A DNA stretch of 64,000 bases, from NCBI RefSeq assembly GCF_008180415.1, contig NZ_VTEI01000004.1:92549-156548 (forward strand), written 5' to 3'. The position numbers and the translations under genes are program-made. Of the stretch, positions 41,405 to 50,400 are shown one piece after another. Under the pieces are notes generated by a model that saw nothing but the letters and a program-made list of their open reading frames with translations, did no database searches and had not been told where the DNA came from. The stretch's first letter is position 1. Every line of letters starts with the position of its first letter. Origin of the DNA: Rossellomorea vietnamensis. Lineage in GTDB: Bacteria; Bacillota; Bacilli; Bacillales; Bacillaceae_B.

Positions 41405-42508
41405 ATGAAGGATCCCGTCATCATTATCGGGGCAGGGCTGAGCGGTCTCTGCGCGGCTTCCCTCCTCATTTCAAAAGGCATCGAGTGCAAGGTTTTGGAG
41501 GCGCGCGGGCGGACTGGCGGAAGAGTATTGAGCCAGGAGGTCGAGGACAGACCGGAGATTGGCCGGTTTGACCTTGGACCAACTTGGTTCTGGCCTGAGC
41601 ATGAGCCGGTCATCACCAGTTTAGTCAGCGAGCTTGAGTTAAAAACAATCGATCAGCATACGGAAGGAGCCATTCTTCTCGAACAGTCTCCCGGCAGTCC
41701 CATCCAGCGCCATCTGCTGCCGGAAGGATCTGTTGAAAAATCGGTCAGGCTTGCGGGAGGGATCCAGTCGCTTATTGACGCCCTGGTTCAAACCCTTCCC
41801 CAAGACACAATTGAACTCGACACGCGGGTAACAGCCATCTCTATGGAAGAAGAAAAGGTTGTCATTGCAGCAGCATTAAGTGATGGAACACGGAAGAAGA
41901 TATCTGGAGGAGCAGTCATTTTAGCTCTGCCTCCCCGGTTGGCAGCACAGAGAATTGAATTCTCGCCAACCCTTCCGAAAGAATTGGTGGACAGCCTGGA
42001 GAACAAGCCGACCTGGATGGCAGGGCAGGCGAAGGTTCTGGCTATCTATGAGCGTCCTTTTTGGAGAGGAGACGGTCTTTCCGGACAGGCTATGAGCTGG
42101 GCTGGGCCCTTGCAGGAAATCCATGATGCCTCTCCTCTAACCGGATATGGTGCGCTCTTCGGTTTCTTCAGCTTGTCTGCAAAACAACGCCATCAGCTGG
42201 GGAGGGAAAAGGTTCTCGAATTAGCTGCCGATCAATTGACCCGGCTATTTGGACCACAGTCTGAAAAGCCGATCTCTGTCCTTTACAAGGATTGGTCCGC
42301 CGATTCCGAAACGGCGGTAGAGGACGACCACCAGCCGCTCAACAGTTTCCCGGCCTATGGACTGCCGACAAACAGCGGTACCTGGGAAAAGAAAATCCTG
42401 TTTGCAGGGACAGAAACCTCGGCGGAATCCGGCGGGCATCTGGAAGGGGCCTTGCGGTCGGCTGAGCGTGCGGTTTCTGAGGTGCTGGAATTATATAATA
42501 TACAATAG
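41405..42508 (+). CDS. FAD-dependent amine oxidase-like protein
   Basis: A 367-residue flavoprotein of the flavin-containing amine oxidoreductase family. The FAD site is the N-terminal IIGAGLSGLCAA followed by LEARGRTGGRV (GG doublet). The C-terminal FAD motif is FAGTETSAESGGHLEGAL. It is shorter than classical monoamine oxidases (about 450-500) but complete at both ends. It probably oxidises an amine or related substrate; the substrate is unknown. It follows degV closely and ends at two hairpins. Confidence 0.83.
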   Translation: MKDPVIIIGAGLSGLCAASLLISKGIECKVLEARGRTGGRVLSQEVEDRPEIGRFDLGPTWFWPEHEPVITSLVSELELKTIDQHTEGAILLEQSPGSPIQRHLLPEGSVEKSVRLAGGIQSLIDALVQTLPQDTIELDTRVTAISMEEEKVVIAAALSDGTRKKISGGAVILALPPRLAAQRIEFSPTLPKELVDSLENKPTWMAGQAKVLAIYERPFWRGDGLSGQAMSWAGPLQEIHDASPLTGYGALFGFFSLSAKQRHQLGREKVLELAADQLTRLFGPQSEKPISVLYKDWSADSETAVEDDHQPLNSFPAYGLPTNSGTWEKKILFAGTETSAESGGHLEGALRSAERAVSEVLELYNIQ

Positions 42509-42583
42509 AGGCTCAGCCGTTGTGCTGAGCCTTAAGAATGCAGCGAACAAGAACCTGTTCTTATGGAAAGGTTCTTTTTTTTT
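42509..42583 (+). terminator. Two successive terminator hairpins
   Basis: AGGCTCAGC / GCTGAGCCT (42509-42532) is followed by AAGAACC / GGTTCTTTTTTTT (42549-42583). The second has the long T tract. Confidence 0.8.
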
Positions 42584-42684
42584 ATGATGACTGTCACGAG
42601 GGAATAGTCCTGCTTCCCCCACCTTTGCATCTTTCCTCCAGCGAGCATTTTTTCTGTCAGGACTAATAGGGGGAGCCTGCTCTT

Positions 42685-42825
42685 TTTAAAATAAAGGGAA
42701 AAATTCCCCTTATTGACTCATAACAATAGTGAATAAGTGCTTTTTCTTAAAATAAGGGGAAAAACTCCCCTTATTCACCAGCAAAATAAGCGGCACTTAA
42801 GGGGAAAATTTCCCCTTATTTTTCC
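42685..42825. repeat. AATAAGGGG hairpin array, family F, site 3 (three hairpins)
   Basis: Hairpins such as AATAAAGGGAAAAATTCCCC, AATAAGGGG...CCCCTTATT and TTAAGGGG...CCCCTTATT lie at about 42690, 42751 and 42795, spaced 61 and then 45 bp, so the last interval deviates from the rule. It sits between convergent genes. Confidence 0.75.
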
Positions 42826-42863
42826 CGCTAAAGCATTTTTTAAAAATGGACGGCCCCTGTTTC

Positions 42864-43838
42864 TCACATCTTCCGGCTTTCCACCATCTCAAACAACCCC
42901 TGATCTGCACGGGATCTATTCTGTTTTTCTTCTACTAGTCCTGCCTCCTGCGGGATAGAACTTTTCTCAAGCTCTTTAGACAACCCCACTAACATCATCT
43001 TTCCAGCCAAAATCGTCAAGGTGAAAAAGACAACTGGTATGAAGGCGATCCACGGATACGTCGTCCATAAGAATTGCCACCACGTCCCGAGGGAGCCAGA
43101 CCATTCATGAGATAAAGATAAAAAGGTTTGTTTATTGAAAAGATCTTCAGCTATTCGGAAGCCGCCGATGAAAATTTCCAGCATACCCAAATGGGAGATT
43201 AACAGCATCGTGGCAATGAATTCCCTGATCAAAACAAGATAGACTTGCGGAACGATGAATGGCCGGAGGTGATTCTTGATGAAGTGAAACTCCCGTGCAC
43301 CAAGCACCCGGGCACCATCTATGAATTCTTTTTTCATCACGTTCTCTATTTCATTAGAGAACAGCAAGGAACGATAAATTTCCTGGAGTCATGCAACTAA
43401 ATCAGCCAATTTTTCAATCCTATTCCATGAGGTTACAAGAGTATATAGAGGGATCCCTACAGCAAAAATAATATTGCTCTCCAATATGGCCTTCCATGGT
43501 TTCATACCTTTACGAATCTTATAGAGTAATAAAATGAGTGATACAGTCACGGCGGTGTAAAGCAGCCAGAGAAATTCTTTTTGCCTGTCTACTTCATAAA
43601 GCATGGCGTCTACCATCCAGGCATCTTCCTCAGAAAAGGATAGAGTGGTGATAACCTTTTCCATCCCCAGCCAGTTAAAGGATTGAAGAGATACATGATT
43701 CTCTTGCACAGCTGTAAATTCGTACCCATTTGGCAGGAATGACACTTTATAAACAATAAGGTAGGAGAGGCCTGCCGAAATACCTGCAATGAGCAGGAAC
43801 GACAGAAACTTCTTGATTTTGGTTTTATATTGATTCAT
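42864..43838 (-). pseudogene. ABC transporter permease interrupted by one in-frame UGA
   Basis: One minus-strand frame of 325 codons encodes a permease, but TGA at 43389-43391 stops it at residue 150. Before it are an N-terminal TM and a 100-residue outside domain; after it come LQEIYRSLLFSNEIENVMKK and the EAA loop EFIDGARVLGAREF typical of DppC-like permeases, then further TMs. Removing the stop restores a full-length protein without any shift. No ATPase or binding protein gene adjoins it. Most likely a nonsense mutation (TGG or CGA to TGA). Read-through or sequence error cannot be excluded. Confidence 0.7.
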
Positions 43839-43931
43839 TTTTCAAATCAGCTCCTTACTCTTCATTTCATTGTCAGTTTAACATACGTTATCCAAGCCCA
43901 CTCTGTATAAAGCAGGGGACAATATAAAAAA

Positions 43932-43957
43932 CCAGCACCTTTAAAGGATTGCTGATT
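43932..43957 (-). terminator. ykuK terminator
   Basis: On the minus strand TCAGCAATCC...GGTGCTGG folds and is followed by a T-rich tract. Confidence 0.65.
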
Positions 43958-43975
43958 TTCTTGAGAAATATTTAA

Positions 43976-44524
43976 CTACCCATTCCGCCTCTTCGTATAC
44001 CGGTTCGCATAACTCGAAGCCACAAACGCATCCGGCTTGATTTTCGGCTCCACACCCATCGCTTCCATGCGGGCGACCATCTCTGTCACGAACTTATTCG
44101 TCTTGCTTTTCTTTCCTGCTCCGATGTCAATATGGCCCTCCATGGTAAAAGAAGCGCCTTTATAAATGTTAGGAAGGACGATGTCGATCAACTGATTTTT
44201 TCGTTCTTCCGTAAATAGCGAAACAATCTCCTCAGACAGAGATAACTCATACGAAATCCGCTCATGCAGCTGCAGCATTTTCCGCGGAACAACCACTTTC
44301 CTGATACAGGCCCAAACTCCTTTTCCTTCATTTAAAATAACAATTCCCGTGATGAAGGTGGTGTGCCTGGAGTGGACCTGCGAGTCTGTCCCAACCATTA
44401 ACCGGTAGCTTCCGTTTGGCTGAATTCTCATGAATTTGACAATATGCTCAAAGACCTGTTCAAACGACATCCCGCTTTTCTTCAGGTTTCGGAATGAGTA
44501 GTGATCAGCACCATCGCTTTTCAT
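43976..44524 (-). CDS. ykuK: YkuK family ribonuclease H-like protein
   Basis: A 182-residue protein of the YkuK (DUF458) family, with an RNase H-like fold. Diagnostic stretches are LMVGTDSQVHSRHTTF with its Asp and His residues, and the C-terminal KPDAFVASSYANRYTK. B. subtilis YkuK has no firmly established reaction. The first residues (KSDGADHYSFRNLKKSG) fit a genuine N-terminus, but the ribosome-binding site before 44524 is weak. It is divergent from yhbD across the 52-bp array. Confidence 0.85.
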   Translation of the reverse strand: MKSDGADHYSFRNLKKSGMSFEQVFEHIVKFMRIQPNGSYRLMVGTDSQVHSRHTTFITGIVILNEGKGVWACIRKVVVPRKMLQLHERISYELSLSEEIVSLFTEERKNQLIDIVLPNIYKGASFTMEGHIDIGAGKKSKTNKFVTEMVARMEAMGVEPKIKPDAFVASSYANRYTKRRNG

Positions 44525-44599
44525 CTTTCATATCACAGCCTTCTTGAAATTTGTGGTGTACAAAGAACCCTTCCTTCTATCCTATGACAGGAAAATTTG

Positions 44600-45275
44600 T
44601 TTGATGTGGGCAAATGGTTGGTTTAGCCCTTGGAAGATCTTGAAGGACACTTCGTGAAAAAAACCGAGCCCAAGTGACCCATAGAGAGCGCCTAAAGGCC
44701 ACTTCATGCAAAATATCGATTTGAAGTGTGACATAGAGAGTTTCTAAAGGCCACTTCATGCAAAATATCGATTTGAAGTGTGACATAGAGAGTTTCTAAA
44801 GGCCACTTCAGCAAAGAAATCGGGTTGAAGTGTGACATAGGGAGTTTCTAAAGAACACTTCATGCAAAAAATGAAGCCGAAGTGTCCTATAGGGAGCGTC
44901 TAAAGGCCACTTCGTGAAAAAAAACAAGCCCAAGTGTCCTATGGAGCGAGTCTAAAGAACACTTCAGCCAAAAAATCGGATTCAAGTGTCACATAGAGAG
45001 TTTCTAAAGGCCACTTCAGCTAAGATATCGATCCCAAGTGTTACATAGAGAGTTTCTAAAGGCCACTTCAGCCAAAAAATCGATCTCAAGTGTTACATAG
45101 AGAGCGCCTAAAGAACACTTCATGCAAAAAATGAAGCCCAAGTGTCCTATAGAGCGAGTCTAAAGGCCACTTCAGCCAAAAAATCGGATTCAAGTGTCAC
45201 ATAGAAAGTTTCTAAAGAACACTTCAGCAAAAACAACAACCCCAAATGTCCCATAGGAGTCCCCTAAAGAACCCA
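44600..45275. repeat. 52-bp tandem array, family D (12 copies)
   Basis: CACTTC occurs at 44648, 44700, 44752, 44804, 44856, 44908, 44960, 45012, 45064, 45116, 45168 and 45220, exactly 52 bp apart. The inverse word TGAAGTG or a close variant lies 22 bp after each CACTTCA centre, so the orientation alternates as in families A, B and E. It lies between divergent genes, unlike most arrays here. Confidence 0.95.
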
Positions 45276-45309
45276 CCTATACAAAGGGAGAGCATTGTTA
45301 CACCTTTAC

Positions 45310-45333
45310 AACGTAACAGTGTTATGTTACGTT
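45310..45333. promoter_or_regulatory. Perfect palindrome upstream of yhbD
   Basis: AACGTAACA (45310-45318) and TGTTACGTT (45325-45333) are separated by six bases, 21 bp before the yhbD start. The YhbD N-terminus is MerR-like, so autoregulation is plausible. Confidence 0.6.
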
Positions 45334-45353
45334 AAGAGCAAGGAGTGAAGAAC

Positions 45354-45989
45354 ATGGATAAAGATTTGATTTCCAAGAAGGATCTGCTGGAGCAGACGGA
45401 TATTACGTATGGCCAGCTTTATCGCTGGAAGAGGAAGAAGCTGATTCCTGAGGATTGGTTTATTAGAAAGTCAACGTTTACCGGGCAGGAGACCTTTTTT
45501 CCGAAAGAACGGATACTCGAAAGAATCGGCAGAATTAAGGAACTGAAGGACCATTTGTCACTGGATGAATTGGCGGGTGCTCTGACGCCAAAGACGAAGG
45601 ATATTCAAATCACAAAGGGAGATTTTCTCGGAGGTAACATTGTTTCGTCCAACACGATTTCTATTTTTGAAGAGCTATTTGGCAACCTCGATAGCATCAC
45701 TTTTCAAACCGGCTTGTACTTGTATCTTTTAGACAGAGCTTTGGAATCAGGAGAAATCGGCTGGGAAGAAGGAAAGCAGATTCTGCAGACGTTGGATGCC
45801 CATTTTTCCAAGCTGGAGGACAAACAGGCTTCGCTGAAGGTTTTAAGAAAAATGGGTGTTGTAACAGTGTTGCTTCTGACGAATGTCAATGACTTTTATG
45901 TGGATGAGAAGACGAAAATAGCTGTTTCATTGTCCATAGATTCGGAAACAAATGGGCTGATGAAAAAGTTGACAGCGGGAGGTTTTTAA
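45354..45989 (+). CDS. yhbD: YhbD family protein with MerR-like N-terminus
   Basis: A 211-residue protein. The first 60 residues (LLEQTDITYGQLYRWKRKKL) form a MerR-type helix-turn-helix, followed by a helical domain of the YhbD (DUF4004) type. In B. subtilis yhbD, yhbE and yhbF are adjacent, as here. ATG 45354 suits the AAGGAG site at 45339-45344 better than the GTG at 45345. The perfect palindrome at 45310-45333 is a likely binding site. It probably regulates this bactofilin operon. The stop touches the next start (TAAATG). Confidence 0.85.
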   Translation: MDKDLISKKDLLEQTDITYGQLYRWKRKKLIPEDWFIRKSTFTGQETFFPKERILERIGRIKELKDHLSLDELAGALTPKTKDIQITKGDFLGGNIVSSNTISIFEELFGNLDSITFQTGLYLYLLDRALESGEIGWEEGKQILQTLDAHFSKLEDKQASLKVLRKMGVVTVLLLTNVNDFYVDEKTKIAVSLSIDSETNGLMKKLTAGGF

Positions 45990-46637
45990 ATGGGCGGAGA
46001 GAGAACGAAACGGTTGAAGGTGATCGGAGAAGGAACCTATCCGGGCGGAGATTATGAGAAGGTTAAAGTGACCGGGCAGGGGAAGGTTTCCGGGGATATC
46101 CGTGCTGTTGAAACAAAGGTGACGGGTGAAGGCCATGTAAAGGGGAAGGCTGCGATCAATCAGTTGAAGGTGACGGGAAAACTGACCATCGACGAAGAAT
46201 TAAGCAGCAATGAGCTGAACATCATCGGTGAGCTGAATGTCGGAAGCTCTTTAAAGGCAAATACCGGTACTGTGAGAGGGTTTCTGAATAGTTTAGGAAA
46301 TGCCGAGCTGGAAAAGCTTCACGTAAAAGGCGGCGTAAATATAAATGGCCTGTTGAATGTCGGGGAGCTGATCATCAACCTGCAAGGAGCACCGAGCAAG
46401 GCAGTTGAAATTGGCGGAGAGATGATCAAGGTGAAGTGCAGAAGTTTTTTCAGCCGCCCTCAAACCCTGCAAGCAGAATTAATCGAAGGCGACAGCATCT
46501 ATCTAGAGAACACCACAGCCAAAATGGTCAGGGGCAGCAACGTTGAAATCGGGCCGGGCTGTCATATCGAGAAGGTGGAATATCGGTCGACGTTCATCAA
46601 TAAGGATAAAACAATTTTAGAGGCTAAAAAGATTTAA
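45990..46637 (+). CDS. bacE: Bactofilin-family protein BacE (YhbE)
   Basis: A 215-residue polymer-forming cytoskeletal protein (bactofilin, DUF583). It consists of short beta-helix turns with Gly and Val at regular spacing (VTGQGKVSGDI, VTGEGHVKGKA, VTGKLTIDEEL), the hallmark of the right-handed beta-helix that polymerises without nucleotide. B. subtilis BacE and BacF (YhbE, YhbF) assemble clusters needed for flagellar motility. The ribosome-binding site GGGAGG precedes ATG 45990. The gene is followed after 13 bp by bacF. Confidence 0.85.
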   Translation: MGGERTKRLKVIGEGTYPGGDYEKVKVTGQGKVSGDIRAVETKVTGEGHVKGKAAINQLKVTGKLTIDEELSSNELNIIGELNVGSSLKANTGTVRGFLNSLGNAELEKLHVKGGVNINGLLNVGELIINLQGAPSKAVEIGGEMIKVKCRSFFSRPQTLQAELIEGDSIYLENTTAKMVRGSNVEIGPGCHIEKVEYRSTFINKDKTILEAKKI

Positions 46638-46650
46638 AGGGGGATTATCA

Positions 46651-47379
46651 ATGAACCACGAAGAAAAAGAAGCTCTGATATTGTCAGGGAGCAGCGAAAC
46701 AGGCGGCGGCTCGTTTACAAAGGTTGAAATCAACGGAAGCGGCAAGATTACCGGCGATGTCCATTGTGAAAGCCTGGAATGCAACGGCTCTGCTAAAGTA
46801 TATGGAAACATCACCTCGGAGCACACCGTCATCAGAGGCAGCATGAATATACAGGGAGACCTTACTTCAGAAAAAATCGAAGTGCACGGAAATTCCGATG
46901 TGAGCGGAATGACAGCGTTCAGGAACATGGAAATCAAGGGACAGGCGAAAGTAGATCAATCACTGAAGGGGGACCACATCCTCCTTGAAGGCATGATAAA
47001 AGTGAAAGGCGACTGTGAAGTAGAATCTGCCGACCTCAAGGGCGCCTTTACTATCGATGGCCTCCTTAACAGCGACCGCGTGGCTATCGAACTGCATGGA
47101 AAATCAAAGGTTAAAGAAATCGGCGGAGAAACCATCACGGTGAAACGATCCGGGCCTTCCATCCTGAACTTGGATAAATTCATCAAAACCTGGAGCAAAG
47201 AACTGCAGGCAGAGCTCATCGAAGGCGACTCTATCAATCTTGAATACACCAAGGCAAAAGTGGTCCGTGGGAATAACGTAGAGATTGGTCCCGGCTGTGA
47301 AATTGAGCTAGTTGAATACGGAAATGATCTGCAGGTGTCGGAAAAGGCGAAGGTAGGCAAAAGTACGAAGCTGGAATAA
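46651..47379 (+). CDS. bacF: Bactofilin-family protein BacF (YhbF)
   Basis: A 242-residue paralogue of the preceding protein, with the same beta-helix repeat pattern (INGSGKITGDV, CNGSAKVYGNI, IRGSMNIQGDL). Both share a C-terminal region with ELIEGDSI and a GNNVEIGPGCEIE-type stretch, so one gene probably arose by duplication. Together with BacE it should form a membrane-associated scaffold. AAGGGGGA precedes ATG 46651. It is the last gene of the yhbD-bacE-bacF operon; no good terminator is visible before the Rrf2 gene. Confidence 0.85.
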   Translation: MNHEEKEALILSGSSETGGGSFTKVEINGSGKITGDVHCESLECNGSAKVYGNITSEHTVIRGSMNIQGDLTSEKIEVHGNSDVSGMTAFRNMEIKGQAKVDQSLKGDHILLEGMIKVKGDCEVESADLKGAFTIDGLLNSDRVAIELHGKSKVKEIGGETITVKRSGPSILNLDKFIKTWSKELQAELIEGDSINLEYTKAKVVRGNNVEIGPGCEIELVEYGNDLQVSEKAKVGKSTKLE

Positions 47380-47479
47380 CTCAGATCTGATTTTTCCAGT
47401 AAAATCACCTACCATCTTCCCCAACCATTTTGACTTTTCATGGGGAATGTCTCAAAATAAAGGGAGATGAGGTGACACA

Positions 47480-47893
47480 ATGAGCGAAAATGTAACGAGT
47501 GTAAAGTGGTTTGGCATGGCGATTCAGGCGCTGGTGGTCATGGCCAGCAATGAAGGACTCTGTCCAAGCGGCCAATTGGCAGAAAAGCTTAATTCCAAAT
47601 CAGTTTTTTTAAGAAAAATATTAAGACATCTGGTAAAAGAAGAGCTGATTCAGGCGAAGGAAGGCCGGGACGGCGGCTATTATCTTGTGAAAAAACCTGA
47701 AGACATCAAGCTGTCTGACGTGTATGAAGCGATGAGGTCGGAAACGTTTCCTAAAGGATTCTTCGATGTAGAAAGCAAAGAGTGCTTTGCTCCCTGTACG
47801 CGTGAATCTATGGGTGAGCTGCGAGATGAGATGGAAAGCTGGGTAGTGAGCGGCTTGGAGCAGAAGACGATTAGGGATTTGATGAAGTCGTAG
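47480..47893 (+). CDS. Rrf2 family transcriptional regulator
   Basis: A 137-residue Rrf2 protein with the winged-helix segment SGQLAEKLNSKSVFLRKIL and the wing EGRDGGYYL. It has two cysteines in the C-terminal part (KECFAPCTRE), fewer than the three of iron-sulfur members, so a thiol redox role is possible but unproven. The ribosome-binding site GAGGTGA precedes ATG 47480. No divergent target gene is present, so its regulon lies elsewhere or is itself. A good terminator follows. Confidence 0.85.
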   Translation: MSENVTSVKWFGMAIQALVVMASNEGLCPSGQLAEKLNSKSVFLRKILRHLVKEELIQAKEGRDGGYYLVKKPEDIKLSDVYEAMRSETFPKGFFDVESKECFAPCTRESMGELRDEMESWVVSGLEQKTIRDLMKS

Positions 47894-47927
47894 AAACTTT
47901 TCAAATAATAATAGAATTACCAGAATG

Positions 47928-47956
47928 AGCGACGCGGTGCAGCGTTGCTTTTTTTT
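47928..47956 (+). terminator. Terminator of the Rrf2 gene
   Basis: AGCGACGC and GCGTTGCT pair (one G-U) around GGTGCA and run into eight T residues. Confidence 0.82.
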
Positions 47957-48095
47957 ATACGTTCAACCAATTTTTTACAGAGTGTGCTAAAATAGAACTA
48001 AAACTAACCGGGAAATTTATTATGAGAATTGTTGATGAATATCCTGAAATTTCATACGCCGAATTTACTCTTAAAATAATAGAGGTGATTGATTC

Positions 48096-48821
48096 TTGGT
48101 TAAAAAAACAATGGAATTTTTCTACCCGCTGGGAGATCATCCTGAAAAAGATCCTTTATTAAGTAATTTGCCAACAGGTTATAAATTTGCAGCACATATA
48201 TTCTTCCCTTTTATAAAAATGCCCGATGACTGGAAATCCGATAAAAGTGACAGCCCTCATCAATACTATCCTATTAAAGAAGATATACTTAAATATGGTA
48301 AGCCAGTATCTTGGAATTCATTAAGGGAAAAGTGTGGTTTCGATAGTTTAGGTGAAACGTCTAAAGCTGTAATAGCAAGTACTTTTGGCAGCGGCGTTAG
48401 AGAAATCTATCGAAGACCTGATTTGTCTAAACGCTTAGAAAGAGTACTAGATAAACAGACATATTATCCGATGGAAGATGAGATTTCTGTTTTTTTAATA
48501 GACGATATTGTTGCAATTCTTGCCTCAAAAGGTGCAAAGCATCTTAATTACCTGACAATATACGGGGAAAAACAGACATATGCATTAACCGAAATAGACA
48601 CTGACATCAAAATCAGCCTTTCTTCGTCTTCTGGGCCGGTAACCATAACAGACGAGAATGAGGACTTTGTATTTACTTGTTACTTTGATGAAGTTTCTGC
48701 TATATTTTTTGCAAAAGAAGATGCTAAGGATTTATTAGAAAAAACTCAGCTGGAAGGTATTATCTATGATAAGGATACCCCTCTTATTTGGGAGGATGAT
48801 TCATATCAATTGTTTAAATAA
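48096..48821 (+). CDS. DUF2711-like hypothetical protein
   Basis: A 241-residue soluble protein. The segments FFPFIKMPDDWK, YYPIKEDILKYGKPVSWN and MEDEISVFLIDDIV match what I recall of the DUF2711 family, with moderate certainty. The start is TTG 48096 behind GAGGTGATT. The stop TAA (48819-48821) lies inside the target duplication of the MITE that follows, so the insertion took place exactly at the gene end and left the frame intact. Function unknown. Confidence 0.65.
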   Translation: MVKKTMEFFYPLGDHPEKDPLLSNLPTGYKFAAHIFFPFIKMPDDWKSDKSDSPHQYYPIKEDILKYGKPVSWNSLREKCGFDSLGETSKAVIASTFGSGVREIYRRPDLSKRLERVLDKQTYYPMEDEISVFLIDDIVAILASKGAKHLNYLTIYGEKQTYALTEIDTDIKISLSSSSGPVTITDENEDFVFTCYFDEVSAIFFAKEDAKDLLEKTQLEGIIYDKDTPLIWEDDSYQLFK

Positions 48822-49010
48822 GGCTCTTTTCGTAAACTTTGTTGTTATTTGATACTACTACCAAGAAACGAATCATAATTCAACTTAATAACCTGGTAAT
48901 TACGAAAAGAAAAGAGCTGCTTTCCCCGATTAGAGAGAAATCCCTTAGTATCCGGGGGGAATCCGGCTCCTGGGATTTTTCCGAAAGCAACAATCTACGC
49001 GAAAACAGCC
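48822..49010. mobile_element. ISL3-type MITE, copy 2 (189 bp, inverted relative to copy 1)
   Basis: The ends read GGCTCTTTTCGTAAACTTTG and, on the other strand, GGCTGTTTTCGCGTAGATTG. An 8-bp duplication TTAAATAA flanks it (48814-48821 and 49011-49018). The interior is related to the element at 9784-9973 over its whole length, for example GAAAAGAGCTGCT and CCGAAAGCAACAAT. Confidence 0.85.
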
Positions 49011-49064
49011 TTAAATAAAGGGGCGCTGGCTGAATGGCTGTCCCTCTAAACGGGAGTGGAGTAA

Positions 49065-49286
49065 ATGAATCAACGTTTCGAATTAAGCTTTAAAAACAAA
49101 GAAGTAAGAATGTGGATTTACTTGGCAGTACCAACGTTTATTGTAGGAGCCACCCTTATTTTTTATGGTGACGGATATTATCATTGGATCCCTTATTTGT
49201 TGTTTCTTGCTATCTTTTATAGTTGGCGTTTCTTTTACAGAAGGAAAAGAAAGAATAATAGGTTACACAGTAAAAAACAGACCTGA
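49065..49286 (+). CDS. Small membrane protein (73 aa)
   Basis: ATG 49065 follows GGGAGTGGAG. The product has two hydrophobic segments (about residues 17-33 and 41-55) and a strongly basic tail (RRKRKNNRLHSKKQ), which predicts an inner-membrane protein with the tail inside. No family is recognised. A weak hairpin ending in TTTTTTT at 49270-49301 may be its terminator. Confidence 0.6.
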   Translation: MNQRFELSFKNKEVRMWIYLAVPTFIVGATLIFYGDGYYHWIPYLLFLAIFYSWRFFYRRKRKNNRLHSKKQT

Positions 49287-49351
49287 TTGGCTCTGTTTTT
49301 TTACGTTTTAATTCCTTTTTATCCCCTTGGAGCCCCTGTTGTTGAAGAAAC

Positions 49352-49732
49352 TTATTTTAGAGTTGAATTAAAAATTGCACCATAATAAGTACCATCAATT
49401 TTTATAGCAACAACAGGATTACTCCGGTCCTGTTCAATAATTTCAAATATTTTAGTCCCAGCCTGTAAGTTGAGGGTGGAATCAAATTTTTCTGCTTCAC
49501 CATTCTCTTGTATTTCGTCTACTATTGCTTTGATTTCCCCGATTTCTTTTCCTACATCTTCAACTAATACTTTCCCGCGTTCAATAGTGTATAGACTATC
49601 ATCAAAAGCAAATGCCCCTTTTGATTCACTTGGAGTTTCACCTATTATTTTTCTTGGTTCCTCCGTTGTAGAACAAGCAGCCAGTGAAACAATAGTAATA
49701 AGTATGAACATACTTTTTATAATTAATCTCAA
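49352..49732 (-). CDS. Hypothetical lipoprotein (126 aa)
   Basis: It has a short lipoprotein signal (RLIIKSMFILITIVSLAAC) with lipobox LAAC at residues 17-20, then a Ser/Thr/Glu linker and a small acidic domain ending in VVAIKIDGTYYGAIF. It should be anchored on the outer membrane face of the cell. The start is TTG 49732 with AAGGAGG 7 nt upstream on the minus strand. I do not recognise the domain. Confidence 0.7.
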   Translation of the reverse strand: MRLIIKSMFILITIVSLAACSTTEEPRKIIGETPSESKGAFAFDDSLYTIERGKVLVEDVGKEIGEIKAIVDEIQENGEAEKFDSTLNLQAGTKIFEIIEQDRSNPVVAIKIDGTYYGAIFNSTLK

Positions 49733-50400
49733 GGAATTCCCTCCTTATTTAACCCCTATTCGCACATATCTTTTTCTTTGCCTGTTCAATAAACCAACTC
49801 CATCACTTGCACAAAGGACGGCTGGTCGTTACTACCCTAAAGAACCGAAGATTTATTGAATCTCCTTACTACAAGAAACTCAATAATTAAAACTGTAAGG
49901 CTATATTGACACGAAACATATTAATAACCAAATTGGATAAATGAACCACTTTCAAGGAATGCAAACCAGAATTCATAGTCGCTTTTAATAATTTCTACCC
50001 AAGCAATGGATACAGAAGGAATTATCGGAAGAATGATAATAGAAGAAACATGTATTGAAATTCTATTTGTTTTTTAAACTTAAAAATAGTTTACTAGTGA
50101 ATTAAAAGTAAAAGAGCTAGTAAATCCAAAGGATACCTCCTGATAAGAATTAATTTGACCAAATCATGGACAAAGGATTTTTATTTAATTTTCATGTGAT
50201 TCTTCTTCAGTTTTTGTAATATCCATTATTTTCAATGATATCACACAAATCCTCCAATAAGCTTGGCTTCTCAAGAAGCAGGTTGCGAATGGACAAGTCA
50301 TTTAGCACCCAAATTATCTTATACGACAATCACACTACAATTTGAGGGGAGTAGACCTGCAAGTTAAATTTTGCAGGATAAACCAAGTTAATAATGATAT
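49733..50400. other. AT-rich intergenic region with a gene remnant
   Basis: No intact gene is supported. On the minus strand near 49923-50025 a frame reads SIAWVEIIKSDYEFWF and ends in SGSFIQFGY at a TAA; it has no start and looks like a C-terminal relic of an unknown protein. The rest shows no repeat family or clear regulatory site. Confidence 0.4.

Noticed and set aside
48021-48161. A 46-codon plus-strand frame overlapping the DUF2711-like gene start
   Set aside because: The ribosome-binding site is weak and more than half the frame overlaps the real gene in another frame.
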